From the NCBI GenBank assembly GCA_030949325.1, contig JAUZSQ010000104.1:18827-82826 (forward strand): DNA of 64,000 nt, written 5' to 3'. Source of the DNA: Sulfurovum sp. (lineage in GTDB: Bacteria; Campylobacterota; Campylobacteria; Campylobacterales; Sulfurovaceae). Under the pieces are notes generated by a model. It saw only the letters and a list, made by a program, of their open reading frames with translations. It was not told the origin of the DNA and made no database searches. Shown here one piece after another: positions 19,946 to 30,411 of the stretch. Within the stretch, counting starts at the first letter, position 1. The number at the start of each line of letters is the position of its first letter. Made by a program: the position numbers and the translations under genes.

Positions 19946-20758
19946 TTAATGCTTAATAAGCACTTCATACCACTCTTTGACTGATTTATCACTCAATTGT
20001 GCCAAAAGTTTAGCTTTGGGCTTAGGTGGTAAATCCAAATGAAGGACTTCGGTAAAGCTTAGACTTTTTTCTTTTACCTCTTTCGCTGAGATAACCACAA
20101 CCCATTCACCTCGTATGGTCAAGGTTTCTAAAGTTTCTTTGATAGTTTGGGCTGAACCTCTATAATAGCTTTGGTATTTTTTGCTGATTTCTTTTGCTAA
20201 AAAGAGTTCTCTTTGCGCATCTATGGCTTCTATCTCATCCAAAAGCTTTGCCAAACGGTGTGGAGATTCATACAAGACCGTATTATAGCCATTGTCCATC
20301 GCCCCACTCAGTGCCGTCACACGTTCTTTGCCTTTGTGTGGCAAAAAAGCATAAAACAAAAACTTGCCTTCTTCGAACCCCGAGGCAGCATAGGCTGTAG
20401 TCACAGCCGAAGCCCCAGGGAAGACATCATAGGCAATATCATGCTTTTGACAAAAGGCTACGAGTAATTGCCCAGGGTCAGAAATAATAGGCATCCCTGC
20501 GTCACTCACATAGACTACTTCATGAGAAGCAAAAGTAGAAGCCAATTCATCGAGCCTTGCTTGTCCATTATGCTCATTAAACGAATAAAATTGTGCCTTA
20601 GGATACATCATATCAAATCGCTCTTCTAAAAGACGCAAAAGCCGTTTGGTCTGACGTGTATCTTCACACAAAAAAAGGGTGGTTTTTTCAAAAGCCTTGA
20701 TAGCTCTAATAGTAATGTCTTGGGGATTTCCAATAGGAGTAGGGATAAAAGTAATCAT
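19946..20758 (-). CDS. rsmI: 16S rRNA 2'-O-ribose C1402 methyltransferase
   Basis: Methylates the ribose of C1402 in the decoding centre. It is a tetrapyrrole-methylase fold enzyme. The N-terminal FIPTPIGNPQDITIRA motif, the EDTRQTKRLL segment and YVSDAGMPIISDPG are all diagnostic. 270 aa is the usual length. It lies between rpmE and the TrmH-type methyltransferase in a cluster of translation genes transcribed leftward. Confidence 0.96.
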   Translation of the reverse strand: MITFIPTPIGNPQDITIRAIKAFEKTTLFLCEDTRQTKRLLRLLEERFDMMYPKAQFYSFNEHNGQARLDELASTFASHEVVYVSDAGMPIISDPGQLLVAFCQKHDIAYDVFPGASAVTTAYAASGFEEGKFLFYAFLPHKGKERVTALSGAMDNGYNTVLYESPHRLAKLLDEIEAIDAQRELFLAKEISKKYQSYYRGSAQTIKETLETLTIRGEWVVVISAKEVKEKSLSFTEVLHLDLPPKPKAKLLAQLSDKSVKEWYEVLIKH

Positions 20759-20790
20759 AATAGTAAGTAGGGACTTTCGTCCCTAGTCTC

Positions 20791-20991
20791 TTAAGAAAGT
20801 TTATATTTGTTTTTAAACTTCTCAACTCTACCAGCAGCATCAAGAATCTTCTCTGAACCTGTAAAGAATGGGTGACATTCGTTACAAATATCGATAGACA
20901 TATCAGCTTTATTGGTTTTGATTTCAAACTTGTTTCCACAAGCACATGTTACATTACATTCTACGTAATTTGGGTGAATTTCTTTTCTCAT
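20791..20991 (-). CDS. rpmE: 50S ribosomal protein L31
   Basis: A 66-residue L31 of the zinc-binding (C+) type, with Cys at the CNVTCACG and CNECH motifs. The MRKEIHPNY start and HPFFTG core are standard. It lies upstream of rsmI with a 32-nt gap and was probably the first gene of that operon's promoter-proximal part. The 160-bp gap between it and rsmE must carry its promoter. Confidence 0.97.
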   Translation of the reverse strand: MRKEIHPNYVECNVTCACGNKFEIKTNKADMSIDICNECHPFFTGSEKILDAAGRVEKFKNKYKLS

Positions 20992-21153
20992 TGTTTTTCC
21001 TATTTATAATAATATGTGACAGATAACCAATCTATTCTGGCATAAAGCCCTTCCTTGCTCAAGTCGTTACAGCAAAGGGATATTACAACGCTCTAAGGCG
21101 AGATAATAAAAACATCGTATTCTATCCAAATAATTATCATAAAACGTTGATAG

Positions 21154-21822
21154 CTACAACAAGACCTTAGAAGCCACCGCACAAACGGCTGTCTCAGATT
21201 TGAGTACCAAAGGGGTATCAAAACCCATAATATGCTCTGCATCAAAAAGCGCTACTTCTTCTTCACTAAACCCTCCTTCACATCCTATAAGCATCGTCTC
21301 CGATTGCAAAGAAGAGACAAAGTGATTGTCAGAAAAATTGAGCATCTTCGTCTGAGGATAGGTGAGTAAAAAACCTTTGAGGTCGGAGACGATTTCGAGT
21401 TCCATCATTTCACTTCTGCCTGATTGCTGTGAAGAGTTGCGTAATATCTTTTCAAAACGCCCCATATCTATCTTGAAAGAACGCTGAGAACGCTTACAAT
21501 AAATGAAGCTTAGTTTATTGACTCCCATTTCATTGAGTGCAGGTAGCACTTTTTCTATGCTCTTGGGGTCAACGATACACCATGCAATATGTAAGTATTT
21601 TGATGCCTTAATCTCATGTGTCACACTCTCTTGCAATGCCAAATGGACAGATTTTTTGTCAATATGGGTAATAAAATAACGATGCAAAAGCCTATCATGA
21701 AGATTGCGTAAGTAAATTGTCTCTTCGGCTTTATGCCTACGCACCTTAAAGATATAACGGTGGGCATCCCCCTCTAACAATAAAGAAGTCTTCCCTGCTT
21801 TTGCATGATAGAGATATAACAT
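21154..21822 (-). CDS. rsmE: 16S rRNA m3U1498 methyltransferase
   Basis: A SPOUT-superfamily methyltransferase modifying U1498 of 16S rRNA. Diagnostic segments are RRHKAEETIYLR, the LNEMGVNKLSFIYCKRSQ helix, SQQSGRSEM and the knot sequence LIGCEGGFSEEE followed by LKSETAVCAVAS. 222 aa is on the short side of the family but all core motifs are present. It follows the small membrane protein gene by 3 nt. Confidence 0.94.
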   Translation of the reverse strand: MLYLYHAKAGKTSLLLEGDAHRYIFKVRRHKAEETIYLRNLHDRLLHRYFITHIDKKSVHLALQESVTHEIKASKYLHIAWCIVDPKSIEKVLPALNEMGVNKLSFIYCKRSQRSFKIDMGRFEKILRNSSQQSGRSEMMELEIVSDLKGFLLTYPQTKMLNFSDNHFVSSLQSETMLIGCEGGFSEEEVALFDAEHIMGFDTPLVLKSETAVCAVASKVLL

Positions 21823-21825
21823 CGA

Positions 21826-22254
21826 CTAAAGGTTCACAGTCCCTTGGGCTTTGAGCATCATAATACCCATCATAATCGCCAAAAGAAAGATTTGTACCAA
21901 AGAGATTTTAACAGAAGCACCTCTGAGTACCTTGTGTGTTTGAGCATTCTGAACATTGGCAATTTTAATCACCTTATGCTTTTGAATCTCTATATACATC
22001 ATAATTGCCCACAGCACAACCATAAGAATCGTCGTAAGAGACCAACCCAAATCCCCTGTAAAGACTGCTACAAGACCTGCAAAAGCTACCATAGTTATAA
22101 TCGCTTGAAACATCATGGTATAAATAAAACTCGCCTTCTTGAATCCTGCTGGACTTTTGGCTGTAACAAAAGGCAGGAGTAATCCTCCTAGCAAAAATCC
22201 TAAAAAAGCATTAATCAAAAAACTATGTGTTGCTAACATTTGTGTAACTTCCAT
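21826..22254 (-). CDS. Small integral membrane protein
   Basis: A 142-residue protein with four hydrophobic segments (about residues 12-32, 45-66, 72-88 and 115-135). No family was recognised and no catalytic motif is evident. It precedes rsmE by 3 nt and is divergent from the thioredoxin gene, with an 88-bp shared upstream region. Either Met1 or Met6 may be the start. Confidence 0.65.
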   Translation of the reverse strand: MEVTQMLATHSFLINAFLGFLLGGLLLPFVTAKSPAGFKKASFIYTMMFQAIITMVAFAGLVAVFTGDLGWSLTTILMVVLWAIMMYIEIQKHKVIKIANVQNAQTHKVLRGASVKISLVQIFLLAIMMGIMMLKAQGTVNL

Positions 22255-22342
22255 CGTTCATTCCCTTTATTTGACTCTGTTTAATACTGATTATACCCTA
22301 ATTTGTTATAATCACTCTATTAAAACCTAGGAGTGTTACCTC

Positions 22343-22771
22343 ATGAATATAAATATTGTCTGCCCCCATTGTCTCAAAGAAACTATTGTTGAAAAAAAAG
22401 CGTCTTATAGTGAAGAAAACTGTACAGCCTGTGGAGAATCCCTATTGGATACAGCCCTCATTGAAGGAAATGCTGTCATCTTAGACAACTATATTACCCA
22501 TTCACAATTGCCTGTCATTGTCGATTTCTGGGCACCTTGGTGTGGACCTTGTTTACAAATGATGCCCAATTTTACAAAAACAGCCCAATCCATGCTTTTA
22601 AAAGCCCAATTTCTCAAAATCAATAACGACGACGAACAATCGTTAGGTGCCAAGCTCCAAATAGCCAGTATCCCTGCTGTACTTGTCTTCCAAAATGGCA
22701 AAGAAATAGATAGATTTGTAGGTGCTAAAAATAGTAAACAAATACAAAAATGGGTGGAACAGTATATTTAG
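22343..22771 (+). CDS. trxC: Thioredoxin 2 (zinc-finger thioredoxin)
   Basis: A 142-residue protein with an N-terminal zinc ribbon made of two Cys pairs (CPHC and CTACG) and a thioredoxin domain whose active site is WAPWCGPC. The cis-Pro loop SIPAVLVF follows. This arrangement defines thioredoxin 2. It reduces disulfides in the cytoplasm and is usually tied to oxidative stress. An AGGAGTG ribosome binding site is visible just upstream. It is convergent with selO, 16 nt away. Confidence 0.95.
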   Translation: MNINIVCPHCLKETIVEKKASYSEENCTACGESLLDTALIEGNAVILDNYITHSQLPVIVDFWAPWCGPCLQMMPNFTKTAQSMLLKAQFLKINNDDEQSLGAKLQIASIPAVLVFQNGKEIDRFVGAKNSKQIQKWVEQYI

Positions 22772-22787
22772 TAGATACCTCATAACA

Positions 22788-24482
22788 TCAAGAAGAACAG
22801 GTAATATGTGATATTCCAGCAATGTCAAAAAATTCACTAGGCTTTAGGGCATAGTATTTCTCTTCTATCTCTTTAGACTGTTCCTCATAAGGTTTTGTCA
22901 TCACTTCTTGTAATTCTCTAATGAGCGTATAGTCTCCTTGATTGGCTTGTTCGTAGGCAGGGACTAAATGCCATTCTCTGAGTGTGTATTTTGGGTTTAC
23001 TCGCTTTCATTTGTTTTGAAAGTGTTTCATGTGACTTAGGGTTGCTTGTTTGAATAAGTGCATTCCACTTTTCTAGCCACTGTGACCAACGCTGTCATCA
23101 AGGCTTGATTTTCTGAGGCATCCCCATAAAAGCTTTCTATGAGTGGAGCTCATCTCTTCGAGGTGATGTAGGAGAGTTCACGAAAGAAAATTGTATAATC
23201 TACAGAAGTTTCTACCATCAATAAAAAAAGCTCTTTATAGAGTTCGGCATCAAAAGTTTGGAGTCCAAGCTTCGAAGCCCACATCTTTTGCATCTCTTTT
23301 TGCATGACTTGTGAAAAACCTCTTTTTGTCTCTTCTAGTCTGCGTAAATCCTCTTTGTTTGATTGAAGTAATGGGGCTAAAGCATTACAGAATACAGCAA
23401 AATTTCGTTCTCCTGCTAAGGGTTGATTGAGGAAAGAAAAATGTACCCCACCTCCTGTCCAAGGCTGATATTTGGGGTTAAATATATCTATAAATCCAAA
23501 AGGACCATAATCTAAGGTAAATCCTCCTGCTGGACAATTGTCACTATTGAAATTTCCTTGACAATAGCCCACACGCACCCAATTGGCTATAAGTGCAGTC
23601 AAACGCGTACGAAATTCGTTTGCGAGTAAGAGGACTTTTTGGCTCATAGGTAAATTTTTATCAATGACTTCACTGTATTCACGCTCAATCAAGTGCAAGA
23701 CGATTTGTTCTAGCTCTTCCATCGCTTTGGGATGCTCATTTTTTCTAGCACGACGAGCAAAAAGTTCTATTTGTCCTACACGAAGAAATGAGGGAGCCAC
23801 GCGTGTGGAGATAGCAATACTTTCATCTATCATGAGTTCGGGGTCTTTGGAGTATGAGCCTTTGTGAAACCACGGACGCTTGACGGTTTGCGTTTGTGAA
23901 GTAAACAAACTTAAAGAACGAGAAGTCGGAACGCTCAGGGCATACATCTGTTCTTGTGCCAAAAACTCACGAACACTAGAACGCAAGACTGCACTCCCGT
24001 CTGCACCACGACAATAAGGCGTTCTGCCCTCCTCCTTTGAGTTGCATTTCCCATCGTTTACCCTTTAGCACCCCTTCAAAGATAGAAATCGCACGACCAT
24101 CCCCATACCCATTGCCTGTCTTAAAAGGACATTGCTCATAATATTCTGTACCATAAATAGAAAGTGCATACCCACAAGCCCAACCGACTTTAGACATACC
24201 TTCTGGAGTCTGAGAAATATCCCCTGAAAACATACGAACAAAATCCTCAGATTGGGCTAAAACCTCATCAAAACCTAGCTCAGCAAACAACTGTTTACTG
24301 TGTGCAATATATTGTGGTTGTTCTATAGGTGTTGGTGTAACAGGCACATAATGTCCAGAAAAGACTTGCCGTGGGTCGTGGTCTATACCGTCTTTGGTAG
24401 CTTGTGGGTCAGAGTTGAGGGTTTTCATGAGTGAGTAATCTGCCAAAGTTGCTAAATCGTTGAGTGTTTTTATGCCTTGCAT
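22788..24482 (-). CDS. selO: SelO family protein adenylyltransferase, several frameshifts
   Basis: Pseudokinase-fold enzyme that AMPylates proteins (YdiU/SelO). The N-terminal part (24482 to about 23990) holds [32 protein letters not shown] and the LKGGG loop. One extra G there shifts the frame into the second part (23986-23150), which has the [11 protein letters not shown] and DYGPFGFID segments. At least two further shifts lead to [16 protein letters not shown] and the final HITCSS before the TGA at 22788-22790. A C-terminal Cys-Ser-Ser tail is typical of bacterial SelO. All segments lie in the right order and none is missing, so I read this as one intact gene with sequencing errors. Confidence 0.85.
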
Positions 24483-24543
24483 TGTGTTTCCTTCGTGTAG
24501 AAATATAGTGGATTATACACTTCTTTTATATGTTCATACCTAA

Positions 24544-24575
24544 CAATACCTTAGCCAAAAAGCAAAGCCAAAAAT
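24544..24575 (+). repeat. Isolated end of the IS4-type element
   Basis: A stretch of about 30 bp beginning CAATACCTTAGCC is nearly identical to the left terminus of the IS4-type element at 27704. It is also like the ends of the MITE at 31950. It is cut off by the IS3 element that starts ten bases further on. Confidence 0.6.
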
Positions 24576-24584
24576 AATATATAA

Positions 24585-25943
24585 TGTACCCCATAACCAG
24601 TACCAAAAAAGTAAATCATTATTCCAAAAAGCAATAAAATGCTAAAATATAAATAATAAAGCAAGGGGTATAAAATGAGTAGAAAAAGAAGAAAACATAT
24701 AGTGCAGAGTATAAAGCCAAATTAGTAGTGGAAGTTCTGAGAGAGGAAAGGACCCTCAATGAGATAGCCAGTGAGTTATGGAAGTTTCCACCTAAGAGTC
24801 TCCTAAAATTGGAAAAGCAATTTTTAGAAAATGCTTCACTAGCATTTGATAAAAGTGCAGTGGTCAAAGAGTATAAAGAACAGATTGGAAACTCTTGAAA
24901 GAGAGAAAGATGCAACTTCAGAAAAGCTGGGTGAAGTGGATAGTAGAAAGAGACTTCAGCCGGGAAAGCTAAAAGCTCTCGGTATCCTCTAAAAGTAGAA
25001 AAGAACTACTGGAAACTGGGCTTGAAATATCCAAAAATACACAGCTAAAACTATTGAGTATTCCTAAGAGTTCAATCTATTATAAAGCCAGTAGTACCAT
25101 TCAGTAGTGATATGAGATCAAGAGATACTCAATGTGATAGATAAAATCTATACAAAGTATCCCTATTATGGACATAGAAGAGTGCATAAACTGTTAGGTA
25201 GATTTAACTTTACCATCGGACGAAAGAAGGTTAGGAGTGCAATGAAGCTCATGGGTATCATCGCCTTATATCCGAAGCCTAAGACAAGCCGTAGCGTAAT
25301 AAGGAGCATCAGAAATATCCATATTTATTGAAGGCAATTTAAGAATGATAAAAATCAAGTGGTTATTGATAAACCCAATCAAGTTTGGAGTACCGATATT
25401 CACCTATATCAAATTGGACAAAGGCTTTGTCTATTTGGCTGCAGTCATTGATTGGAACACCAAAAAGATACTCTCTTGGAAGCTCTCAAATACGATGGAT
25501 GTATCACTCACAACTGGGGTACTGAAAGAAGCCTTGGAGAAGTATGATAAACCTGAGATATTTAACACAGACCAAGGTTCTCAATATACAGCAAAAGAGC
25601 ATATTCAAATATTAGTTGATAACAATATTTCTATTTCAATGGATGGAAAGGGAAGAGCCACTGACAATACTGTGATTGAGCGTTTTTGGAGGTCACTTAA
25701 ATATGAAGATGTTTATCCTCAAAGCTACTCGACCATCATAAGAAGCTAGAACGGGGATAGGAAAGTATATCAATATTTACAACACAGAAAGACTTCATCA
25801 AACTTTGGACTATGCTACTCCTGATGAAATGTATTTTAAAGGGGTGAATAATCAGGTATTTCAGAGTAGGGAAATGTTACTAGATGTAGCATCCTGAGGT
25901 GGAATAAGGAATTGGATTTTATTGGTCTTGACTTTGGGGTACA
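24585..25943 (+). mobile_element. IS3-family element, copy 1 (both ends present, transposase broken)
   Basis: A 1,359-bp element bounded by imperfect terminal inverted repeats of about 42 bp. The left end begins TGTACCCCATAACCAG. The right end, read inward, begins TGTACCCCAAAGTCAAG. The length and the orfA/orfB coding pattern fit the IS3 family. Two more copies lie at 27580-30500 (inverted) and 32779-34030 (same direction). No target duplication is visible. The right end abuts an Rhs fragment. Confidence 0.85.
24675..25897 (+). pseudogene. IS3-family transposase orfA/orfB, frameshifted
   Basis: Begins MSRKRR like the orfA of copy 3, which has an N-terminal helix-turn-helix, but is broken by several indels. 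OrfB pieces at 25134-25331 and 25345-25749 carry the integrase-like catalytic core: YPYYGHRRVHKLL upstream, then YIKLDKGFVYLAAVIDW, the second Asp in NTDQGSQYT and the Glu in IERFWRSLKYED. The coding sense runs to a TGA at 25895-25897, close to the right inverted repeat. Not expected to be active as read. Confidence 0.8.
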
Positions 25944-27579
25944 TTTTAGTTGTACCATCAAAACTATTACACCCTTTTTTAAACAACTTAGGTAAATATC
26001 GTATAGCTAAACCTACACCAATTACTGTACCCAATAACGCAGGAATGTCATCCAAACTAACCCCATCCCAACCACCAGTAATCACATTGGTAAAGTTAGA
26101 ATAAGCCCCTATTTGCATATTTTGTAAAGTATTTTGTATCCCCATAGCCCCGGAAACACTCATCATAGAAAAATACCCACTAGGGTCAATATTCATCACA
26201 GGATTCCCATTCGCATACAGATACTTATGAAGCGTAATAGGGTCTTGTGAGTTACCCATATAACTATCTTGTTGGGTAAAGCCTCCTCTTAGAGGGCTGA
26301 AATATCTTGAACGGAGGTAATAGTTTTGTGTTTCCTCGTCTAGTTGTTCTCCTGTGAACTTGTAGTGGTTTGTGGTGTTTCCTTCGCTATTGAGGAGCTT
26401 TCCAAAGGCTTCGTAGTTGTAGCTATCGGTAAATGTTCCGTTTTGGTCTGATAAATATCTCGCCGAGCCTAAGCCGTCATAGTGATAGTCGTAGGTTTTG
26501 TTTTGTCTTGTTTGGCTGAGTAAATCGTGTCCATAAGTGTAGCTTACGCTTAGGCTCTCGTCTTCTATCTCTTGGACGACTTGTGCGTAGGCTTGGTTTG
26601 AGTCTATGATGTATTGGGTAGTTTGGTCTGTTTTGCTTTTGGCTGTTCTTATGCCTTTTAGATTGTAGCTGTAGGTAATGGTATCGCTGTCTGTGGCTAC
26701 AACTATCAGTTGATTTTTGGCATTGTAGCTATAGTCTGTCACATTATAATCAAGGGTTTGGCTTAGGGTGTTTCCTTGCTCGTCATAGGTGTAGATTGTC
26801 CCACCTTGTTGGAGCAGTCTATCGTTATCATCATAATCATATTGTGTCGTCACTCCGTCTATGGTACTTGCAATCGTATTACTCACTTCATCGTAAGTGT
26901 AGCTAGACGTGTAATCACCGTTTTTACTGTCTGTTATCTCTTCGCTTATCACGCGTGAGAGGTCATCATAGTTGTAGTGTGTGCTTCTGTTGTCTTCTAC
27001 TATCTCTACTCTTTCACCTAGTGGGCTAAGGGTATAAGCAAAAGTAGCCAATGTGTTTGCATTGGCATCTTGATGTATGAGTGAAGTAAGTCTATTGAGA
27101 TTGTCATAGCTGTAAATCTCTTGGGTTCCATTGGCATGGGTGAGTGTTTTGAGATTTCCTAGGTCATCATAGCTGTAGTTTGTGGGTTCTCCTTGTGGAG
27201 AGATGACGGTTTTGAGACGGTTGAGTGTGTCGTATTGGTATTGGGTAGTGCTTACTTCATTGTTGGCATTGCTAAGTGTAAAGGTAAGTAGATTTCCTAC
27301 ACTATCATATTCATATTCCAGTATTGCAGCACTTGGCTGTACTTCTTTTGTGAGTCTGCCTAAGGTGTTGTGGTAGCTGTAGCTTGTGATGAATGTCTCT
27401 GTGCCTATGGTCATGGTCGTTTGTGTGGTTTGACCTAAAGCATTATAGACAAATTCTTCTTTTTGATTATCTGCGTAAGTGATGGTTTGGATTCTGTCAT
27501 TGCTATCGTAGCTGTAGCTTGTGGTCTGTTTGTTAAAGTCTGTTTTGGTGGCAACTTTTCCGAAGGCATCATAATAAAA
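25944..27579 (-). pseudogene. Rhs core fragment, cut at both ends by IS3 copies
   Basis: About 545 codons, open from one IS boundary to the other, of an Rhs/YD-repeat protein. Many YxYDxxGRL-type repeats are followed by the hyperconserved core end (SRYFSPLRGGFTQQD and NIDPSGYF). After a variable hydrophobic stretch comes CNSFDGTT, the expected beginning of a pretoxin HINT domain. The IS3 end starts directly after it, so the toxin tip is lost and the frame runs about 28 codons into the IS to stop at 25861. There is no start codon at the 5' side, since that too is an IS junction. Full Rhs proteins deliver toxins to competitors; this piece cannot. Confidence 0.9.
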
Positions 27580-27697
27580 TGTACCCCAAAGTCAAGACCA
27601 ATAAAATCCAATTCCTTATTCCAGCTCAGGATGCTACATCTAGTAACATTTCCCTACTCTGAAATACCTGATTATTCACCCCTTTAAAATACATTTC

Positions 27698-27703
27698 ATC
27701 AGG
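27698..27703. repeat. 6-bp target site duplication (ATCAGG), left copy
   Basis: ATCAGG directly precedes the left end of the IS4-type element and is repeated directly after its right end at 29168-29173. In IS3 copies 1 and 3 the same site occurs once, so this is the insertion footprint. Confidence 0.85.
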
Positions 27704-29167
27704 CAATACCTTAGCCAAAAAGCAAAGGCAAAAATAAAGAGAGGTGATGAGATAACTGCTATAATCTTAAACCAAAAAAACATAAAGTTATCCCATGACA
27801 GAAATTATAACACTCTTAAGATGTATCGCACCTATAATTGCAAAAACAAGCATAAACAACTAGAAATAATCATCCAAGCCTTGCTCTCAATGCGAGGAAG
27901 AATCACAATGTTAGGATTGAGCAGATGGAGTGAAAAAGGAGGGAGTTATCGGACAATTACACGGTTCTTTCATTCAAAGATAAATTGGGAAGAAATCAAT
28001 TGGATGTTTATCAAAACGCATTTAACAAAGAAGGGTTCAATCTATCTTTTGGGTGGAGATGAAGTAGTAGTAAGCAAAAGTGGGAAGCATACTTATGGGG
28101 TAGATAGGTTTTATTCTTCTATCCAAAATCAAGTGATAAAAAGTTTGGCATTTCTCAATCTTTCGTTGATAAGCGTAGAGACAAGAAAAGCCTATCCACT
28201 AAGTACACAACAGATAGTGCGAGACAAAAAAAGAAGGTTGTATCAAAGATAAAAGTGTGAAGAAGAGTAAGAAAAAAAGGATGCTAAAGTCGGAAGACCT
28301 AAAGGAAGTGGGAATCAAGATAAAAAGATATTGAACTCTCACCCTATCTAAAAATTTGTCAAAGAGTCCGTAAATAAGGCACTTAAACGGATTGACAAGC
28401 ATATTGATATTGTCTATTTTGTCTTTGATGGAGCATTTGGAAATAATCCTGCTGTACAAATGGTTAGGCAATGTGGATTGCATATCATTTCTAAACTTCA
28501 AAAAAATTCTGCACTGGTATTTCCTTATAGTGGAGAGTATGCAGGAAGAGGAGCTCCTAGGAAATATGGAGATGCTATTGACTATGATAATCTTCCTGAA
28601 CCCTATCTAAAAATCAGATAGCATAGACGAAGATAAAAATATCCAAACAAGAATTTATCAAATGGAAATGTCCCATCGTAAATTTTCTGATACTCTCAAT
28701 GTTGTGATTATCCAAAAGAGAAATTTAAGCACAGGTAAAATCTCTCATGTGAATCTCTTTTCTACCGATGTAACATTGGATTATGAAAAGGTTATTGATT
28801 ACTATTCACTTCGCTTTCAGATTGAATTTGTCTTTAGAGATGCCAAGCAGTATTGGGGAATGGAGGATTCTATGAACATTAAGAAAATACCTATCCATAA
28901 TTGGGCAAATCTCTCTACTTTTATGGTCAATTTCTCTCATGGATTACGCCAAAATTCTGATATGAATGAGATGAGTATTCTTGACCTTAAAGCCCACTAC
29001 CACGGCTTAAATACGTCAAAGAGGTATTTAAATTGCTTCCCCATTTAGCTAAGCGAGTATTTAATTCAGAAGGTAATCCTATTAAGATAATGCTGAATTT
29101 AGGGGACGATTCATAGCACTCGTGAGAGGTGTGCGCTTAAGAGGGCAGCTTTTGGCTACAGGTATTG
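27704..29167 (+). mobile_element. IS4-superfamily element inserted in IS3 copy 2
   Basis: A 1,464-bp element with terminal inverted repeats CAATACCTTAGCCAAAAAGC (left) and CAATACCTGTAGCCAAAAGC (right, read inward), flanked by the direct repeat ATCAGG. It encodes a YREK-type DDE transposase split into several frames. Ends of the same type occur alone at 24544 and as a pair around a 121-bp MITE at 31950. Confidence 0.85.
27821..29048 (+). pseudogene. IS4/IS701-like transposase, frameshifted
   Basis: Coding pieces at 27821-28252, about 28330-28620 and 28662-29048 together form one DDE transposase of roughly 410 residues. The first Asp is likely in LLGGDEVVVSKSG, the second in VYFVFDGAFGNN, and the last piece has the YREK signature in YYSLRFQIEFVFRDAKQ. 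Frame breaks near 28240 and 28620 inactivate it as read. Family placement between IS4 and IS701 is uncertain. Confidence 0.78.
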
Positions 29168-29173
29168 ATCAGG
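29168..29173. repeat. 6-bp target site duplication (ATCAGG), right copy
   Basis: Direct repeat of 27698-27703, immediately after the right end of the IS4-type element. Confidence 0.85.
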
Positions 29174-30411
29174 AGTAGCATCAGCTCTCACAAGTTTGAT
29201 GAAGTACAATTTCTGTGTTGAGTAGATGGATTGATATACGGTGTTCCTATCCCTGTTACTACGCTTCTTTGATGGTCAGAGATAGCTTTGAGGATAGAAC
29301 ATCAATTCATATTTATAGATGACCTCTAACAAAGAATCGTTCAATTATCTTTTGGGTGGAGATAAGTAGTAGTGCAAAAGTGGGACGCATACTGCATACC
29401 TTTCTCCAATAACCAATTGAAATAGAAAGTATTGTTATACAACTAATATTTGAGATATGACTCTTTGACTGTATGATATGAGAACCTTGGTCTGTGTTGA
29501 AATGAATCTCAGGTTTATAATACTGCTCCAAAGCTGGTCTGATTCTAGTACCCCAGATTGATGAGTCGATACATCCATCGTATTTGATAGCTTCCAAGAG
29601 AGTATCTTTTGGTGTTCCAATCAATGACTGCAGCCAAATAGACAAAGCCTTTGTCCAATTTGATATAGGTAATATCGGTACTCCAAACTTGATTGGGTTT
29701 ATCAATAACCACTTGATTATTATCATTCTTAAATGCCTTCAATAAATAGTGGGATATTTCTGATGCTCTTTGATTGGCTATGGTTGTCTTAGGCTTCGGA
29801 TGATAAGGCGATGATACCCATGAGCTTCATTGCAGTCCTAACCTTCTTTCGTCCGATGGTAAAGCCAAATCTACCTAACAGTTTTATGCACTCTTCTATG
29901 TCCATAATAGGGATACTTTGTATAGATTTTATCTATCACATTGAGTATCTCTTGACCTGTATCACTACTGAATGGTACTACTGCTTTATAATAGATTGAA
30001 CTCTTAGGAATACTCAATAGTGTTTAGCTGTGTATTTTTGGATATTTCAAGCCCAGTTTCCAGTAGTTCTTTTCTACTTTTAGAGGATACCGAGCTCGTT
30101 TAGCTCTCCCACGACGAAGTCTCTCTTCTACTATCACTTCACCCAGCTTCATATGAAAGATTGCATCTGTTCTCTCTCTCAAGAGTTTCAATCATGTTCT
30201 TTATACTACTTTATGACCACTGCACTTTTATCAAATGCTAGTGAAGCTATTTTCTCAGAAAAAATTGCTTTTTCCAATTTTGGAGACTCTTAGGTAAAAA
30301 CTTCATAACTACTTGGCTATCTCATTGAGGGTCTTTTCTTCTCTCAGAACTTCCACTACTAATTTGGCTTTATACTCTGCACTATATGTTTTTCTTTTTC
30401 TACTCATTTTA
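29174..30411 (-). pseudogene. IS3-family transposase remnants in copy 2
   Basis: Read on the minus strand this stretch gives orfA (start near 30409, MSRKRK) and orfB pieces (YIKLDKGFVYLAAVIDW, then NTDQGS-like), all heavily broken by one-base indels compared with copies 1 and 3. The segment that should carry the third catalytic residue is replaced near 29340-29395 by sequence resembling the neighbouring IS4-type transposase. It cannot encode an active enzyme as read. Confidence 0.75.

Noticed and set aside
22788-22790. TGA at the end of selO as a selenocysteine codon
   Set aside because: The preceding Cys-Ser-Ser tail is the normal bacterial SelO end and no SECIS-like hairpin was seen.
26776-27376. 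Plus-strand open frames inside the Rhs fragment as genes
   Set aside because: They are shadows of the repetitive YD-repeat coding on the minus strand and have no start signals.
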